The position numbers and the translations under genes are program-made. Positions 38,175 to 46,570 of a stretch of DNA of 64,000 nt are shown piece by piece (the stretch's first letter is position 1; every line of letters starts with the position of its first letter). Source of the DNA: Halovulum dunhuangense (GTDB lineage Bacteria > Pseudomonadota > Alphaproteobacteria > Rhodobacterales > Rhodobacteraceae); contig NZ_JABFBC010000001.1 of the NCBI RefSeq assembly GCF_013093415.1, forward strand, positions 1,240,001 through 1,304,000, read 5' to 3'. The notes below the pieces were generated by a model. It was not told the origin of the DNA and did not search any database. It worked only from the letters and a program-made list of their open reading frames with translations.

Positions 38175-39386
38175 ATGACCGTGTTGACGAGTACGAAGGG
38201 CCAGTCGGACCTGCCACGCTGGTTCCAGACAAGCTTTTCCGTGATCTCGCGCATGCGTGCCGGCACCTTCGACATCGTGCTGCCCGACGGGCGCACCTTC
38301 CGGGCCCAGGGGGCAGAGCCGGGGCCGCATGGCGTGCTCGAGGTGCACGAGCCGGCGCTGTTCACCCGCGTCGCCCGCGACGGCGAGCTTGGCTTCGCCG
38401 AGGCGTACATGGACGGATGGTGGGACACCCCCGACCTGATGGCGCTGATGGACATGCTGCTGATGAACAACGACGAGATCGGCCGCTCCTTCCCCGGTGC
38501 CGGTATCGTCCGCGCCTATGAACGCATGCGCCACTGGATGAACGCGAATTCCAAGCGGCAGGCGAAGAAGAACATCTCCTACCACTACGACCTGGGCAAC
38601 CAGTTCTATTCCACCTGGCTGGACGAGACGATGACCTATTCCTCGGCTCTGTTCGACGCCCCGGCCGAGGATCTTGCCGCCGCCCAGACCCGGAAATACG
38701 CCTCGATGTGCGACCGTATCGGCGTCTCGGAAGGGGACCACGTCCTCGAGATCGGCTGCGGCTGGGGCGGCTTCGCCGAGTATGCGGCAGCCCATCGGGG
38801 GGCCAGGGTGACGGGCCTGACCATCAGCCGCGAGCAGCACGACTTCGCGCGCGAACGCATCTTCCGCGCCGGCCTGAACGAACGGGTGGAGATCGTGCTC
38901 CGCGACTACCGCGACGAGACGCGCGCCTTCGACGGCATCGCCTCGATCGAGATGTTCGAGGCGGTGGGCGAAAAATACTGGCCGGTCTATTTCGACTCCG
39001 TCCGCGACCGCCTGCGCCCCGGCGCGCAGGCCACGCTCCAGATCATCACGATCCAGGACCGGCTGTTCGACGGCTACCGGCGCGGCGTCGATTTCATCCA
39101 GAAATACATCTTCCCCGGCGGCATGCTGCCCAGCCCCGAGGCGCTGCGCCAGCAGATCGAACGCGCGGGGCTCGACCTGACCGGCTCGATCGAGTTCGGG
39201 CAAAGCTATTCGGACACGCTCAGGATCTGGCACGACAAGTTCAACGACCGCTGGGGCGAAATATCGGCGCTCGGTTTCGATGACCGGTTCCGGCGGATGT
39301 GGAACTTTTACCTCACCTCCTGCGCCGCGTGTTTTAGGTCTGGCACAACAGACGTGACCCAGATTAGCATGAGGCGGCCCGCGTGA
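38175..39386 (+). CDS. cfa: Cyclopropane-fatty-acyl-phospholipid synthase-type methyltransferase
   Basis: SAM-dependent methyltransferase acting on unsaturated acyl chains of membrane phospholipids, 403 residues. The SAM motif is VLEIGCGWGGFAEYA near residue 190, preceded by KKNISYHYDLGNQFY and TYSSALF and followed by GIASIEMFEAVGEKYWP. These are CFA family marks. It could form cyclopropane rings or methylate chains in the manner of UfaM in furan-fatty-acid synthesis; the neighbouring oxidase and DUF1365 genes favour the second or a mixture. ATG 38175 has GGAG 10 bases before it; the earlier in-frame start has no support. Confidence 0.92.
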   Translation: MTVLTSTKGQSDLPRWFQTSFSVISRMRAGTFDIVLPDGRTFRAQGAEPGPHGVLEVHEPALFTRVARDGELGFAEAYMDGWWDTPDLMALMDMLLMNNDEIGRSFPGAGIVRAYERMRHWMNANSKRQAKKNISYHYDLGNQFYSTWLDETMTYSSALFDAPAEDLAAAQTRKYASMCDRIGVSEGDHVLEIGCGWGGFAEYAAAHRGARVTGLTISREQHDFARERIFRAGLNERVEIVLRDYRDETRAFDGIASIEMFEAVGEKYWPVYFDSVRDRLRPGAQATLQIITIQDRLFDGYRRGVDFIQKYIFPGGMLPSPEALRQQIERAGLDLTGSIEFGQSYSDTLRIWHDKFNDRWGEISALGFDDRFRRMWNFYLTSCAACFRSGTTDVTQISMRRPA

Positions 39387-39419
39387 GAGTTGCGGGTATC
39401 GAACGGGGAGTCACTGTTC

Positions 39420-39875
39420 ATGCCCACCGCAGCACGGCTTGTCGCGGGAATGGCGCTGGCGGCCGCGGCCGCCGCAATGGTGCTTGTCCTTATCTACGCC
39501 TATCCCGACGAACGCTTCGACCGCTGGACCACCGATTTCCTGATGGTCTTCGGCGCGGTCGGCTTCCTCGTGGGCTGGAAATCCCTCGGCCGCAAGGTCG
39601 AGACAGAGGGCCGGACCGGCATCATCCTCGGGATCCGCGCCGCCGTCACGGCGACCATCTGGATCGCCTTCGTGCTGGCCATCATCACCGTCTGGCGCAA
39701 CATCTTGGATGCGGACTTCCAGGGGGCGGACCCGATGGACGCGGTGCTGCAACTCGCGGACAAGACGGTGGAATATCTCTCCTTCGTGCTGCATCCGCGG
39801 GTGGCGGGGATCGGCCTGTTCCTGGGCGTCGTCGTGGGCGTTCTGACCCGCAACACCCATCACCGCTGGAACTGA
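39420..39875 (+). CDS. trgA: TrgA family membrane protein (tellurite resistance-associated)
   Basis: Inner-membrane protein of 151 residues with four hydrophobic segments (LVAGMALAAAAAAMVLVLIY, TDFLMVFGAVGFLVGW, GIRAAVTATIWIAFVLAII, GIGLFLGVVVGVLT) and a cytosolic-side WKSLGRKVE loop. It resembles TrgA, defined in R. sphaeroides as part of the trgAB-cysK locus that raises tellurite resistance. Here trgB and cysK lie 3.5 kb further on, so the locus is split. ATG 39420 has ACGGGGAG 9 bases upstream. The gap to the preceding methyltransferase is only 33 bases. Confidence 0.8.
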   Translation: MPTAARLVAGMALAAAAAAMVLVLIYAYPDERFDRWTTDFLMVFGAVGFLVGWKSLGRKVETEGRTGIILGIRAAVTATIWIAFVLAIITVWRNILDADFQGADPMDAVLQLADKTVEYLSFVLHPRVAGIGLFLGVVVGVLTRNTHHRWN

Positions 39876-39909
39876 GCCGGCCGGGATCGTGCCGGGCGGG
39901 GGCCGCCTG

Positions 39910-41211
39910 ATGCGGCTGCCCCGGTCGCTGCTCGCGGCCTATGCCGCGCCCTCGCTGCCGCTCGCGGCGATGTATTTCCCGGTCTATGTTTTCCTCGCGG
40001 AATACTACGCCTCGGATTTCGGCTTCTCGCTCGGCTTCATCGGCGCGGCCTTCATCGCCGTGCGGCTCTTCGATGCGGTCAGCGATCCGGCGATGGGCCT
40101 TCTGTCAGACGGGTTGCGCACCCGATGGGGCCGCCGCCGGATCTGGCTGGCCATCGGCTGCCCGATCGTGATGGTGTCGGTCTGGTGCCTGTTCGTGCCG
40201 CCCGTGGACGTGAACCGGACCTGGTTCGTGACCTTTCTCTTCCTGCTGACGCTGGGCTGGACGGTGATGCTGACCCCCTATTTCGCCTGGGGGGCGGAAA
40301 TCACCGGCGATTATGCCGAACGCGGCCGGGTCGCCATCTGGCGCGATTCCATCGGCCTTGTGGGCACCATCCTGGCGGCCATCCTCTACACCGCAGGCGG
40401 CACCGCGGCGGCGGGCATGACGCTGGTCGCCGCCGCAATCGTGCTGATGCTGCCCGCAAGCGTCATCTGGTGCCTGCGCGTCGTCCCCGAGCCCCGCGAC
40501 TGGAGCCGTGAGCGCGCCACCGACCTGCGCGACCTGATCCGCGTGATCCGGGCAGAACCACTCTTCCTGCGGCTGCTCGGCGCCTATTTCATCAACGGCG
40601 CGGCCAACGCGCTGCCCGCCACGCTGTTCCTGTTCTTCGTGGAATACCGCCTCGGCGCGCCGGGGCAGGGCGGGCTGCTGCTCGTGCTCTATTTCGGCGC
40701 CGCGGTCGCCGCCGCGCCGTTCTGGACCTTTGCCCTGCGCCGGATCAGCAAGCACCGGCTCTGGTGCCTGGCGATGATCTATGCCGGGATCATCTTCTCG
40801 GTGGCGCTGACGCTGGGCGAGGGGGACATCGCCGCCTTTGCCGTGATCTGCGTCCTGTCGGGTGCCGCGCTGGGCGCGGACCTGGCGCTGCCCTCGGCCA
40901 TGCAGGCGGATCTTGTGGATCTGGATACCGCGCGCTCGGGCCGCCAGCGCACGGGCGCCTTCTTCGCGCTGTGGTCGCTCGCGACCAAGTTCGCGCTGGC
41001 GCTCTCGGGCGGGCTTGCGCTGATCCTGCTCGAATTCGCGGGCTTCGAGGCGAATGCCGCGAACACGGGGACCGCGCTCCTGTCGCTGGCGCTGCTCTAT
41101 GCGGCGGCGCCGATCGCGCTCAAGGCGATCGCGGTGGCGATGATGTGGCGCTTCCCGATGGACGAGGCGGCGCAGGCGGCGCTGAGGCAGCGGATCGAGA
41201 CCCGCGCCTGA
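39910..41211 (+). CDS. MFS transporter of the GPH (glycoside-pentoside-hexuronide) type
   Basis: Twelve-helix transporter of 433 residues. The early block FDAVSDPAMGLLSDGLRTRWGRRRIW is the GPH/major facilitator loop 2-3 signature, and TLGWTVMLTPYFAWGAEI follows as in the family. The substrate is unknown. From memory a sodium:galactoside symporter-like gene is part of the RpoE-ChrR-controlled cluster in R. sphaeroides, so a role in export or lipid handling under photo-oxidative stress is possible. ATG 39910 is preferred; an in-frame GTG at 39889 exists. The stop is one base from the end of the convergent SDR gene. Confidence 0.87.
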   Translation: MRLPRSLLAAYAAPSLPLAAMYFPVYVFLAEYYASDFGFSLGFIGAAFIAVRLFDAVSDPAMGLLSDGLRTRWGRRRIWLAIGCPIVMVSVWCLFVPPVDVNRTWFVTFLFLLTLGWTVMLTPYFAWGAEITGDYAERGRVAIWRDSIGLVGTILAAILYTAGGTAAAGMTLVAAAIVLMLPASVIWCLRVVPEPRDWSRERATDLRDLIRVIRAEPLFLRLLGAYFINGAANALPATLFLFFVEYRLGAPGQGGLLLVLYFGAAVAAAPFWTFALRRISKHRLWCLAMIYAGIIFSVALTLGEGDIAAFAVICVLSGAALGADLALPSAMQADLVDLDTARSGRQRTGAFFALWSLATKFALALSGGLALILLEFAGFEANAANTGTALLSLALLYAAAPIALKAIAVAMMWRFPMDEAAQAALRQRIETRA

Positions 41212-41212
41212 C

Positions 41213-42001
41213 CTACAGCTTGTCCCAGCCCAGCGCCTTGCGCACGACCCAGATATAGGCGCGGTTGGGCAGCAGCCCGATGGTCTTCAGGATCAGCGCG
41301 AAACGCCGCGGAAAGGCCAGCTCGAAGCCGGGCTTCTTCAGCCCCTCGACGATCCGCGTCGCGGCCTCGTCGGGCTGCATCAGGAACGGCATGTCGAACT
41401 CGTTCACCGACGTCGCCTCGGTCGCGACGAAGCCCGGGTTGATGACGGTGATCCGAACGCCCAGCCCCACCAGGTCCATCGCCAGCGCCTCGCACATGGC
41501 GATCAGCCCGGCCTTGGTCGCGGAATAGACCGCTGCATCGGGCAGACCCCGGTAGCCCGCGACCGACGCCGTGATCGCCAGGTGCCCGTCGCCCCGCGCG
41601 ATCATGTGCTCGAGAAGCGGCTCAAGCGCGTTGGTCACGCCCTTCAGGTTCACGTCCAGCATCTGCGCCGCCGTGTCCGCGCGGAAATTCTGCGCCCGCA
41701 TCGGCGTGTAGATGCCCGCGTTCAGGATCGCCAGCGCCAGCGGCCCTTCGGCCGTGATCCCGGCCACGCAGGCGGCCATGCGCGCGGCATCCGCCACATC
41801 GCCCGGCATCGGCACGATCCGCCCCGGCCCGGTCGCTTCCGCCGCCAGCAGTTCCAGCTTTTCGGCCGAGCGGGCGGTCGCATAGACCGTCCAGCCCTCG
41901 GCCGCCAGCCGCAGGGCCACCGCACGGCCGATCCCGCCCGACGCGCCCGTGATCCACGCCGCGCCATCGGCGGGGCGCATCACCTTCGAGAACACACCCA
42001 C
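41213..42001 (-). CDS. Short-chain dehydrogenase/reductase
   Basis: Classical SDR of 262 residues: cofactor motif TGASGGIG near residue 20, NAG (LNAGIYTPM) near 92, Ser in ITASVAG and the catalytic YSATK near 155. The long C-terminal extension is basic and hydrophobic (KKPGFELAFPRRFALILKTI), as in SDRs acting at membranes. The substrate is unknown. The start is a GTG directly after the upstream stop; ATG 41980 is an alternative. It is the last gene of a chrR-DUF6134-SDR run. Confidence 0.87.
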   Translation of the reverse strand: MGVFSKVMRPADGAAWITGASGGIGRAVALRLAAEGWTVYATARSAEKLELLAAEATGPGRIVPMPGDVADAARMAACVAGITAEGPLALAILNAGIYTPMRAQNFRADTAAQMLDVNLKGVTNALEPLLEHMIARGDGHLAITASVAGYRGLPDAAVYSATKAGLIAMCEALAMDLVGLGVRITVINPGFVATEATSVNEFDMPFLMQPDEAATRIVEGLKKPGFELAFPRRFALILKTIGLLPNRAYIWVVRKALGWDKL

Positions 42002-42004
42002 GCC

Positions 42005-42682
42005 CTAAAGCAGCCCGGCCAGGTCGCGCCCACGCTCGGCCAGCACGAAGCGGGCCTGTTCGCCCCGCGCCTCGAAACGGTTGCCGACCCATTCGCCCTG
42101 CGCATCGTAGAACAGGTCCAGCACCCCGATATCGCCGCGCACGGCCCAGCTTTCGGCCTCGGTCGCGCCACCCGGCACCGGCACTTCCGTCCGCCCCGCG
42201 GGCTGCGCCGAGATGTCGAGCGGCTTGCCGTCCTGGGTTGAAATCCACTCGTCGCGCTTGAGAAAGCTCTTCGCCCAGTAGGTCGTCGTCGCGGGCTCTC
42301 CCTCGACCGGGCCGCTGTAGCCGCTGCCATCCACCATCAGCACGCCGCCCTGGCGCGTCACGCTGACCCGATGCGCCTCGCCATCGTCGTCGGTGCGTCC
42401 CTCAAGCGCCTGGAGCCGCCCGTCGACCCACACCTCCCGCGAGGACAGCGTGTAGCGATAGGCCGGCAGGCCCAGGATGCGCACCGCGATGTCGATATCC
42501 ACCGCCACGTCCAGCCGCGACCCGTCGCGGGTCACGTCCAGCACCTGCCGCCCGATCTGCGAGGATCCGCGGTACAGCTCGAATACCCGCGGCCCGGTCG
42601 AGGCGCGCAGCGGCAACGGTGCCGCCAGCACCATGGCCGCGGCGCCCGCGCTGCCCAGGATCTGCCGTCTTCCGATATGCAT
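42005..42682 (-). CDS. DUF6134 family exported protein
   Basis: Exported protein of 225 residues with a twin-arginine-like leader (IGRRQILGSAGAAAMVLAAP). The mature part is beta-rich (VFELYRGSSQIGRQVLDVTR, YTLSSREVWVDGRL, TTYWAKSFLKRDEWISTQDG), as in DUF6134 proteins, which often accompany SDR and lipid-related genes. No active-site motif is evident. GAGG lies 7 bases before the ATG, inside the end of chrR, and only 3 bases separate the two frames, so it is co-translated with chrR. Confidence 0.82.
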   Translation of the reverse strand: MHIGRRQILGSAGAAAMVLAAPLPLRASTGPRVFELYRGSSQIGRQVLDVTRDGSRLDVAVDIDIAVRILGLPAYRYTLSSREVWVDGRLQALEGRTDDDGEAHRVSVTRQGGVLMVDGSGYSGPVEGEPATTTYWAKSFLKRDEWISTQDGKPLDISAQPAGRTEVPVPGGATEAESWAVRGDIGVLDLFYDAQGEWVGNRFEARGEQARFVLAERGRDLAGLL

Positions 42683-42685
42683 GGC

Positions 42686-43324
42686 CTACCTCGTGAACAG
42701 GTTCAGCGCACGGCCCACCGGCCCGGTAAAGCGCAGGCCGCCGGTCATCACCACCAGGCAATAACAGACCTCGTCGCCCACGACCCGGGGGTTGTGCTCG
42801 TCGTTGTGGTCCGCGATCGCCACGTCGCCGCGGCGGAACCGCTTGCCGTGATCCTCCATCTCGCCCGACAGGATCAGCGTGGCTTCCTCGCCCTCATGGG
42901 TATGATGCCAGATCCCCGTGCCGGGCTTGACCCGCAGCAGGCTCACATGCTCGCCCTCGTAGCCGTCAAGCTCGAATTCGGACAGGCCGGGAATGCGGAA
43001 CTTCCAGTTCAGGTCGCCCAGCCTTGTCCCCAGCGCGCGCCGCACCGGCATCGGCAGCGGCGTGCCGGGATCGGCGGGCAGCCGCGGCTCGGGCACACCC
43101 GCCTCGATCGCGGCCAGCGCCGCGTCGAGCGAGGGCGCCTTGATCCCCTGCGCGGCCTCCTGGTCCATCATCACCGCGGCACCCAGCGCCTCGAACCGGT
43201 CCACCTGCTTCCGGCAGGCCGGGCAATAGGTCAGGTGGGACGCGACAAGCAGGCTCATGCCCTCGCTCAGCGCGCCGCTCGCATAGGATGCGAGATGCTC
43301 TTTCGTCGGATGTCCCACCAGCAT
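42686..43324 (-). CDS. chrR: Zinc-binding anti-sigma factor ChrR
   Basis: Cytoplasmic anti-sigma factor that holds a group IV sigma factor (RpoE) and releases it on singlet oxygen. The 212-residue product has the zinc anti-sigma domain with ligands H5, H30, C34 and C37 (ASHLTYCPAC), and a C-terminal cupin domain with H141, H143, E147 and H177 (WHHTHEGEE and ADHNDEHNPR). These are the ligand types described for R. sphaeroides ChrR, whose cupin domain is needed for the singlet-oxygen signal. ATG 43324 has GAAGG 6 bases upstream. Its usual partner rpoE, normally just upstream, is absent: the divergent trgB starts 104 bases away. Confidence 0.93.
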   Translation of the reverse strand: MLVGHPTKEHLASYASGALSEGMSLLVASHLTYCPACRKQVDRFEALGAAVMMDQEAAQGIKAPSLDAALAAIEAGVPEPRLPADPGTPLPMPVRRALGTRLGDLNWKFRIPGLSEFELDGYEGEHVSLLRVKPGTGIWHHTHEGEEATLILSGEMEDHGKRFRRGDVAIADHNDEHNPRVVGDEVCYCLVVMTGGLRFTGPVGRALNLFTR

Positions 43325-43353
43325 GACTTGCCTTCGTCCTGTGACTTGTGCAC

Positions 43354-43383
43354 CTGATACGCGCGATCCGCCTGGCCGGATCA
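43354..43383 (-). promoter_or_regulatory. Candidate RpoE-type promoter upstream of chrR
   Basis: On the minus strand TGATCC (43383-43378) is followed after 18 bases by TATCAG (43359-43354), 30 bases before the chrR start. TGATCC is the -35 type I recall for R. sphaeroides RpoE promoters; the -10 match is weaker. If real, chrR is autoregulated by its sigma factor although that gene lies elsewhere. Confidence 0.4.
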
Positions 43384-43427
43384 CCGTGCAGCCCCCTTTA
43401 TCGTGATGCGAAGGGTAATGTCGGCGC

Positions 43428-44600
43428 GTGGATTATCAAGCGTGGCAGGAGCAACTGTTGAGCACCCCGATATTCGTCTACGGCACCCTGCGCGACCCCG
43501 ACGTCCTGGCCCTGGCCCTCGGCCCCCTGACCTGCCGCCTGGCGCCGGTTTCCGCCCATCTGCCCGACCACATCGCCCTTCGCGCGGCGGGCGGGCCGTT
43601 CCCGGCGCTCAGGCCGCGCAAGGGCGCGCGGGCCGAGGGGCTGCTGCTCGCGCCGATGGATGACGAAATCCGGGACGCGCTCGACGTCTTCGAAGGCGCG
43701 TTCGCCTTTTCTCTCGTGCCCATGCGGGTCGTCACCCATGATGGCCCTGTCGAGGCGCTGGTCTTCGAGCCCGCCGGAACCGTGGCAGACACCGGGCAGC
43801 CCTGGCTGCTCGAGGACTGGCAACGGGACGACAAGCCGCTGATGCTCGCCATGTCGCGCGAGGCGGTGCTCGGCGCGGGAATGCCGGGCGGCATGCTGCG
43901 CCGCGCCATCGCGCGCGTTAACGCCACCGCCGAAGGGCAGGGGCCGCGCCACCTGCGCAGCGATTTCGGGCCGGGCGCCATCGCCGATCACCGCGTCGCC
44001 CGCCTGTCCACCGGCTTCTTCGCCCTCGAGGAACATCACTTCCGCCACCGCCTCCATGCGGGCGGCCACAGCGAGTCGGTCCGGCGCGAGGTCTTTGTCA
44101 CCGGCGATGCCGTCACCGTGCTGCCCTGGGACCCGAAGCGCGACCTGGTCCTGCTGATCGAACAGGTCCGGGCGGGGCTTCTCGGGCGGGGCGATCCGAA
44201 CCCCTGGAACATCGAGGTGATCGCGGGCCTGATCGACACCCGCGAGACCCCCGAGGAAACCGCCCGCCGCGAGGCGATGGAAGAAGCCGGCCTCACGCTG
44301 GGCCGGATCGAGCGCATCGCCGGCTACTACGCCTCTCCCGGCGCGGTCAGCGAGTATCTCACCAGCTTCGTGGCCGAGGCGGATCTGGGTAGCCATGCCG
44401 CCGGCCTCCACGGTCTCGATGGCGAGCACGAGGATATCCGCACCCTGATCCTGCCCCGCGAAGAGGCGATGCAGGCCATCGCCTCGGGCGAGGCGCGCAA
44501 CGCGCCGCTTCTTCTGTCGCTGATGGGGCTCGAACGTCTGCGCCCCACGCTTGGGCCGCGCTGGACCGGCGCGGTTGCAGGCGGCGCCTGCGCGGACTAG
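43428..44600 (+). CDS. trgB: TrgB-type protein: gamma-glutamylcyclotransferase-like domain fused to Nudix hydrolase
   Basis: Two-domain protein of 390 residues. The N-terminal third has the GGCT/AIG2-like motif FVYGTLRDPDV and LDVFEG. The C-terminal half is a Nudix hydrolase with a complete Nudix box, starting at GLIDTRE and ending REAMEEAGL, near residues 265-287, similar to ADP-sugar pyrophosphatases. This arrangement matches TrgB of R. sphaeroides, found with trgA and cysK in a tellurite-resistance locus. cysK follows 36 bases later, as there. The start is a GTG with AAGGG 12 bases upstream, which is loose. It is divergent from chrR. Confidence 0.87.
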   Translation: MDYQAWQEQLLSTPIFVYGTLRDPDVLALALGPLTCRLAPVSAHLPDHIALRAAGGPFPALRPRKGARAEGLLLAPMDDEIRDALDVFEGAFAFSLVPMRVVTHDGPVEALVFEPAGTVADTGQPWLLEDWQRDDKPLMLAMSREAVLGAGMPGGMLRRAIARVNATAEGQGPRHLRSDFGPGAIADHRVARLSTGFFALEEHHFRHRLHAGGHSESVRREVFVTGDAVTVLPWDPKRDLVLLIEQVRAGLLGRGDPNPWNIEVIAGLIDTRETPEETARREAMEEAGLTLGRIERIAGYYASPGAVSEYLTSFVAEADLGSHAAGLHGLDGEHEDIRTLILPREEAMQAIASGEARNAPLLLSLMGLERLRPTLGPRWTGAVAGGACAD

Positions 44601-44636
44601 GAAGGAACAGGTTCAAACAGACGCCGGAGCGCTGCG

Positions 44637-45674
44637 ATGCCCGTCACCCCCGATCTTGCCTCAGCCATCGGCAACACGCCCCTGATCCGGCTCAACAAGG
44701 TCTCGGACGAGACCGGCTGCGAGATCCTCGGCAAGGCGGAGTTCATGAACCCCGGCCAGTCGGTCAAGGACCGCGCGGCCCTGGGCATCATCCGCGCCGC
44801 CATGGAAGACGGCTCGCTCAAGCCCGGCGGCACCATCGTCGAGGGGACGGCCGGCAATACCGGCATCGGCCTTGCGCTGGTCGGCGCCTCGCTCGGCTTT
44901 CGCTCGGTCATCGTGATCCCCGAAACCCAGAGCCAGGAAAAGAAGGACATGATCCGCATCGCCGGCGCCCAGCTGGTGGAAGTGCCGGCCGTGCCCTACC
45001 GCGATCCCAACAACTATGTCCGCTATTCCGGCCGGCTGGCAAAGGCCATCGCCGCGGCCGACCCCAGGGGCGCGATCTGGGCCAACCAGTTCGACAACAC
45101 CGCCAATCGCGACGCCCATGTCGCCACCACCGGCCCCGAGATCTGGGACCAGACCGGCGGCGCCGTGGACGGCTTCGTCTGCGCCGTGGGCTCGGGCGGC
45201 ACGCTGGCGGGCGTGGCGCAGGCCCTGCGCGCGCGAAAGCCCGGCATCCGCATCGGCCTTGCCGACCCGATGGGCTCTGCGCTCTATCACTACTACGCCC
45301 ATGGCGAGCTGAAGTCCGAGGGGAGTTCCCTGACCGAGGGGATCGGCCAGGGTCGCATCACCGCCAATCTCGAGGGGCTGGCGGTGGACGCGCCCTACCA
45401 GATCCCCGACGACGAGGCGCTGACCCATATCTACGACCTGCTCGCCGACGAGGGGCTCTGCCTCGGCGGCTCTTCCGGCGTGAACATCGCCGGCGCCGTG
45501 CGCATGGCCCGCGACATGGGGCCGGGCCATACCATCGTGACCATCCTGTGCGACTACGGCACCCGCTACCAGGCCAAGCTCTACAACCGCGCCTTCCTGA
45601 CCGAAAAGGGCCTGCCGTTGCCGCGCTTCCTGTCGCGCGACGCGCGCGACCTGCCCGACGTGGCCGAGGGCTGA
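44637..45674 (+). CDS. cysK: Cysteine synthase A
   Basis: PLP enzyme converting O-acetylserine and sulfide to cysteine. The 345-residue product has the PLP-lysine K44 in GQSVKDRAALG, the substrate loop EGTAGNTGIG and the phosphate-binding GSGGTLAGV. The C-terminus is about 30 residues longer than E. coli CysK. Downstream of trgB, as in R. sphaeroides, where cysK contributes to tellurite resistance. GGAG lies 7 bases before the ATG. alaX starts 3 bases after its stop. A second, different cysteine-synthase-like gene lies at 50.8-51.9 kb. Confidence 0.95.
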   Translation: MPVTPDLASAIGNTPLIRLNKVSDETGCEILGKAEFMNPGQSVKDRAALGIIRAAMEDGSLKPGGTIVEGTAGNTGIGLALVGASLGFRSVIVIPETQSQEKKDMIRIAGAQLVEVPAVPYRDPNNYVRYSGRLAKAIAAADPRGAIWANQFDNTANRDAHVATTGPEIWDQTGGAVDGFVCAVGSGGTLAGVAQALRARKPGIRIGLADPMGSALYHYYAHGELKSEGSSLTEGIGQGRITANLEGLAVDAPYQIPDDEALTHIYDLLADEGLCLGGSSGVNIAGAVRMARDMGPGHTIVTILCDYGTRYQAKLYNRAFLTEKGLPLPRFLSRDARDLPDVAEG

Positions 45675-45677
45675 GCC

Positions 45678-46400
45678 ATGAGTGCGACGATGCCGCTTTT
45701 CCGCGCCGATCCCTACCGGCGCGAGGCCGAGGCGACCGTGCTGTCGGCTTCGCCCGAGGGGATCGTGCTGGACGCAAGCCTCTTCTACCCCACCGGCGGC
45801 GGCCAGCAGGGCGACAGCGGCACGCTTTTCTGGGACGGCGGCGAGACCCCGATCGAGACGACGCGCAAGGATGGCGAGGCCATAGTTGCCATACCTTTGC
45901 CATACGCAAAGCTGCCACTTTCTGGCACCACCGTGCGGCAGGTCATCGACTGGGAAAACCGCCACCGGATGATGCGGATTCACACTGCGCTGCACCTCCT
46001 GTCGGTGGTGGTGCCGCTGCCCGTCACGGGGGGTCAGATCACCCCGGAAAAGGGCCGTCTAGACTTCGACATGCCCGACGCCCCCGAGGATCGCGACGCC
46101 ATCGAGGCGCGGCTCAACGCGTTGATATTGCAGGACTACCCCGTGGCCGAGGACTGGATCACGGATGCCGAGCTCGAGGCGAACCCGGGGTTGGTCAAGA
46201 CGATGTCCGTCAAGCCCCCCATGGGCAGCGGCCGCGTGCGCCTCGTGCGCATCGGCAGCGTGGATGCCCCCGTGGATCTCCAGCCCTGCGGCGGCACCCA
46301 TGTCCGCTCCACCGCCGAGATCGGCCCTATCTCCTTGGGAAAGATAGAGAAAAAAGGCCGCCAGAACCGCCGCATCTCGCTCCACCTCGGCGCCGCCTGA
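45678..46400 (+). CDS. alaX: Alanyl-tRNA editing protein AlaX
   Basis: Stand-alone editing domain that hydrolyses Ser-tRNA(Ala) or Gly-tRNA(Ala). The 240-residue product resembles the second additional domain of alanyl-tRNA synthetase: [13 protein letters not shown] near 37-49, zinc ligands H102 and H106 in HTALHLL, and C204 and H208 in [10 protein letters not shown]. The size corresponds to the AlaX-M type. It follows cysK by 3 bases, an operonic pairing seen in other alphaproteobacteria, and precedes the tRNA-Ser gene by 54 bases. Confidence 0.93.
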   Translation: MSATMPLFRADPYRREAEATVLSASPEGIVLDASLFYPTGGGQQGDSGTLFWDGGETPIETTRKDGEAIVAIPLPYAKLPLSGTTVRQVIDWENRHRMMRIHTALHLLSVVVPLPVTGGQITPEKGRLDFDMPDAPEDRDAIEARLNALILQDYPVAEDWITDAELEANPGLVKTMSVKPPMGSGRVRLVRIGSVDAPVDLQPCGGTHVRSTAEIGPISLGKIEKKGRQNRRISLHLGAA

Positions 46401-46454
46401 CCCGCCCGACCCCCCTTGCATCGCGCCCCCGCCTTCGTGTAGCAAGTCCCCGAC

Positions 46455-46544
46455 GGAGAGGTGGCCGAGTGGTCGAAGGCGCACGCCTGGAAAGTGTGTA
46501 TACGGGAGACCGTATCGAGGGTTCGAATCCCTCTCTCTCCGCCA
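46455..46544 (+). tRNA. tRNA-Ser (anticodon GGA)
   Basis: A complete class II tRNA of 90 bases including the encoded CCA. The acceptor arms GGAGAGG and TCTCTCC pair with one G-U. The D arm contains GGCCGAGTGGTCGAAGG, the anticodon stem CACGC/GTGTG encloses CTGGAAA (anticodon GGA), the long variable arm ATACGGGAGACCGTAT is diagnostic of Ser, and the T arm is GAGGG-TTCGAAT-CCCTC. The gene marks the border to an accessory region, and tRNA-Ser genes are frequent integration sites. Confidence 0.97.
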
Positions 46545-46570
46545 CTCGCCCCTGAGAAACCGTTCTCCCG

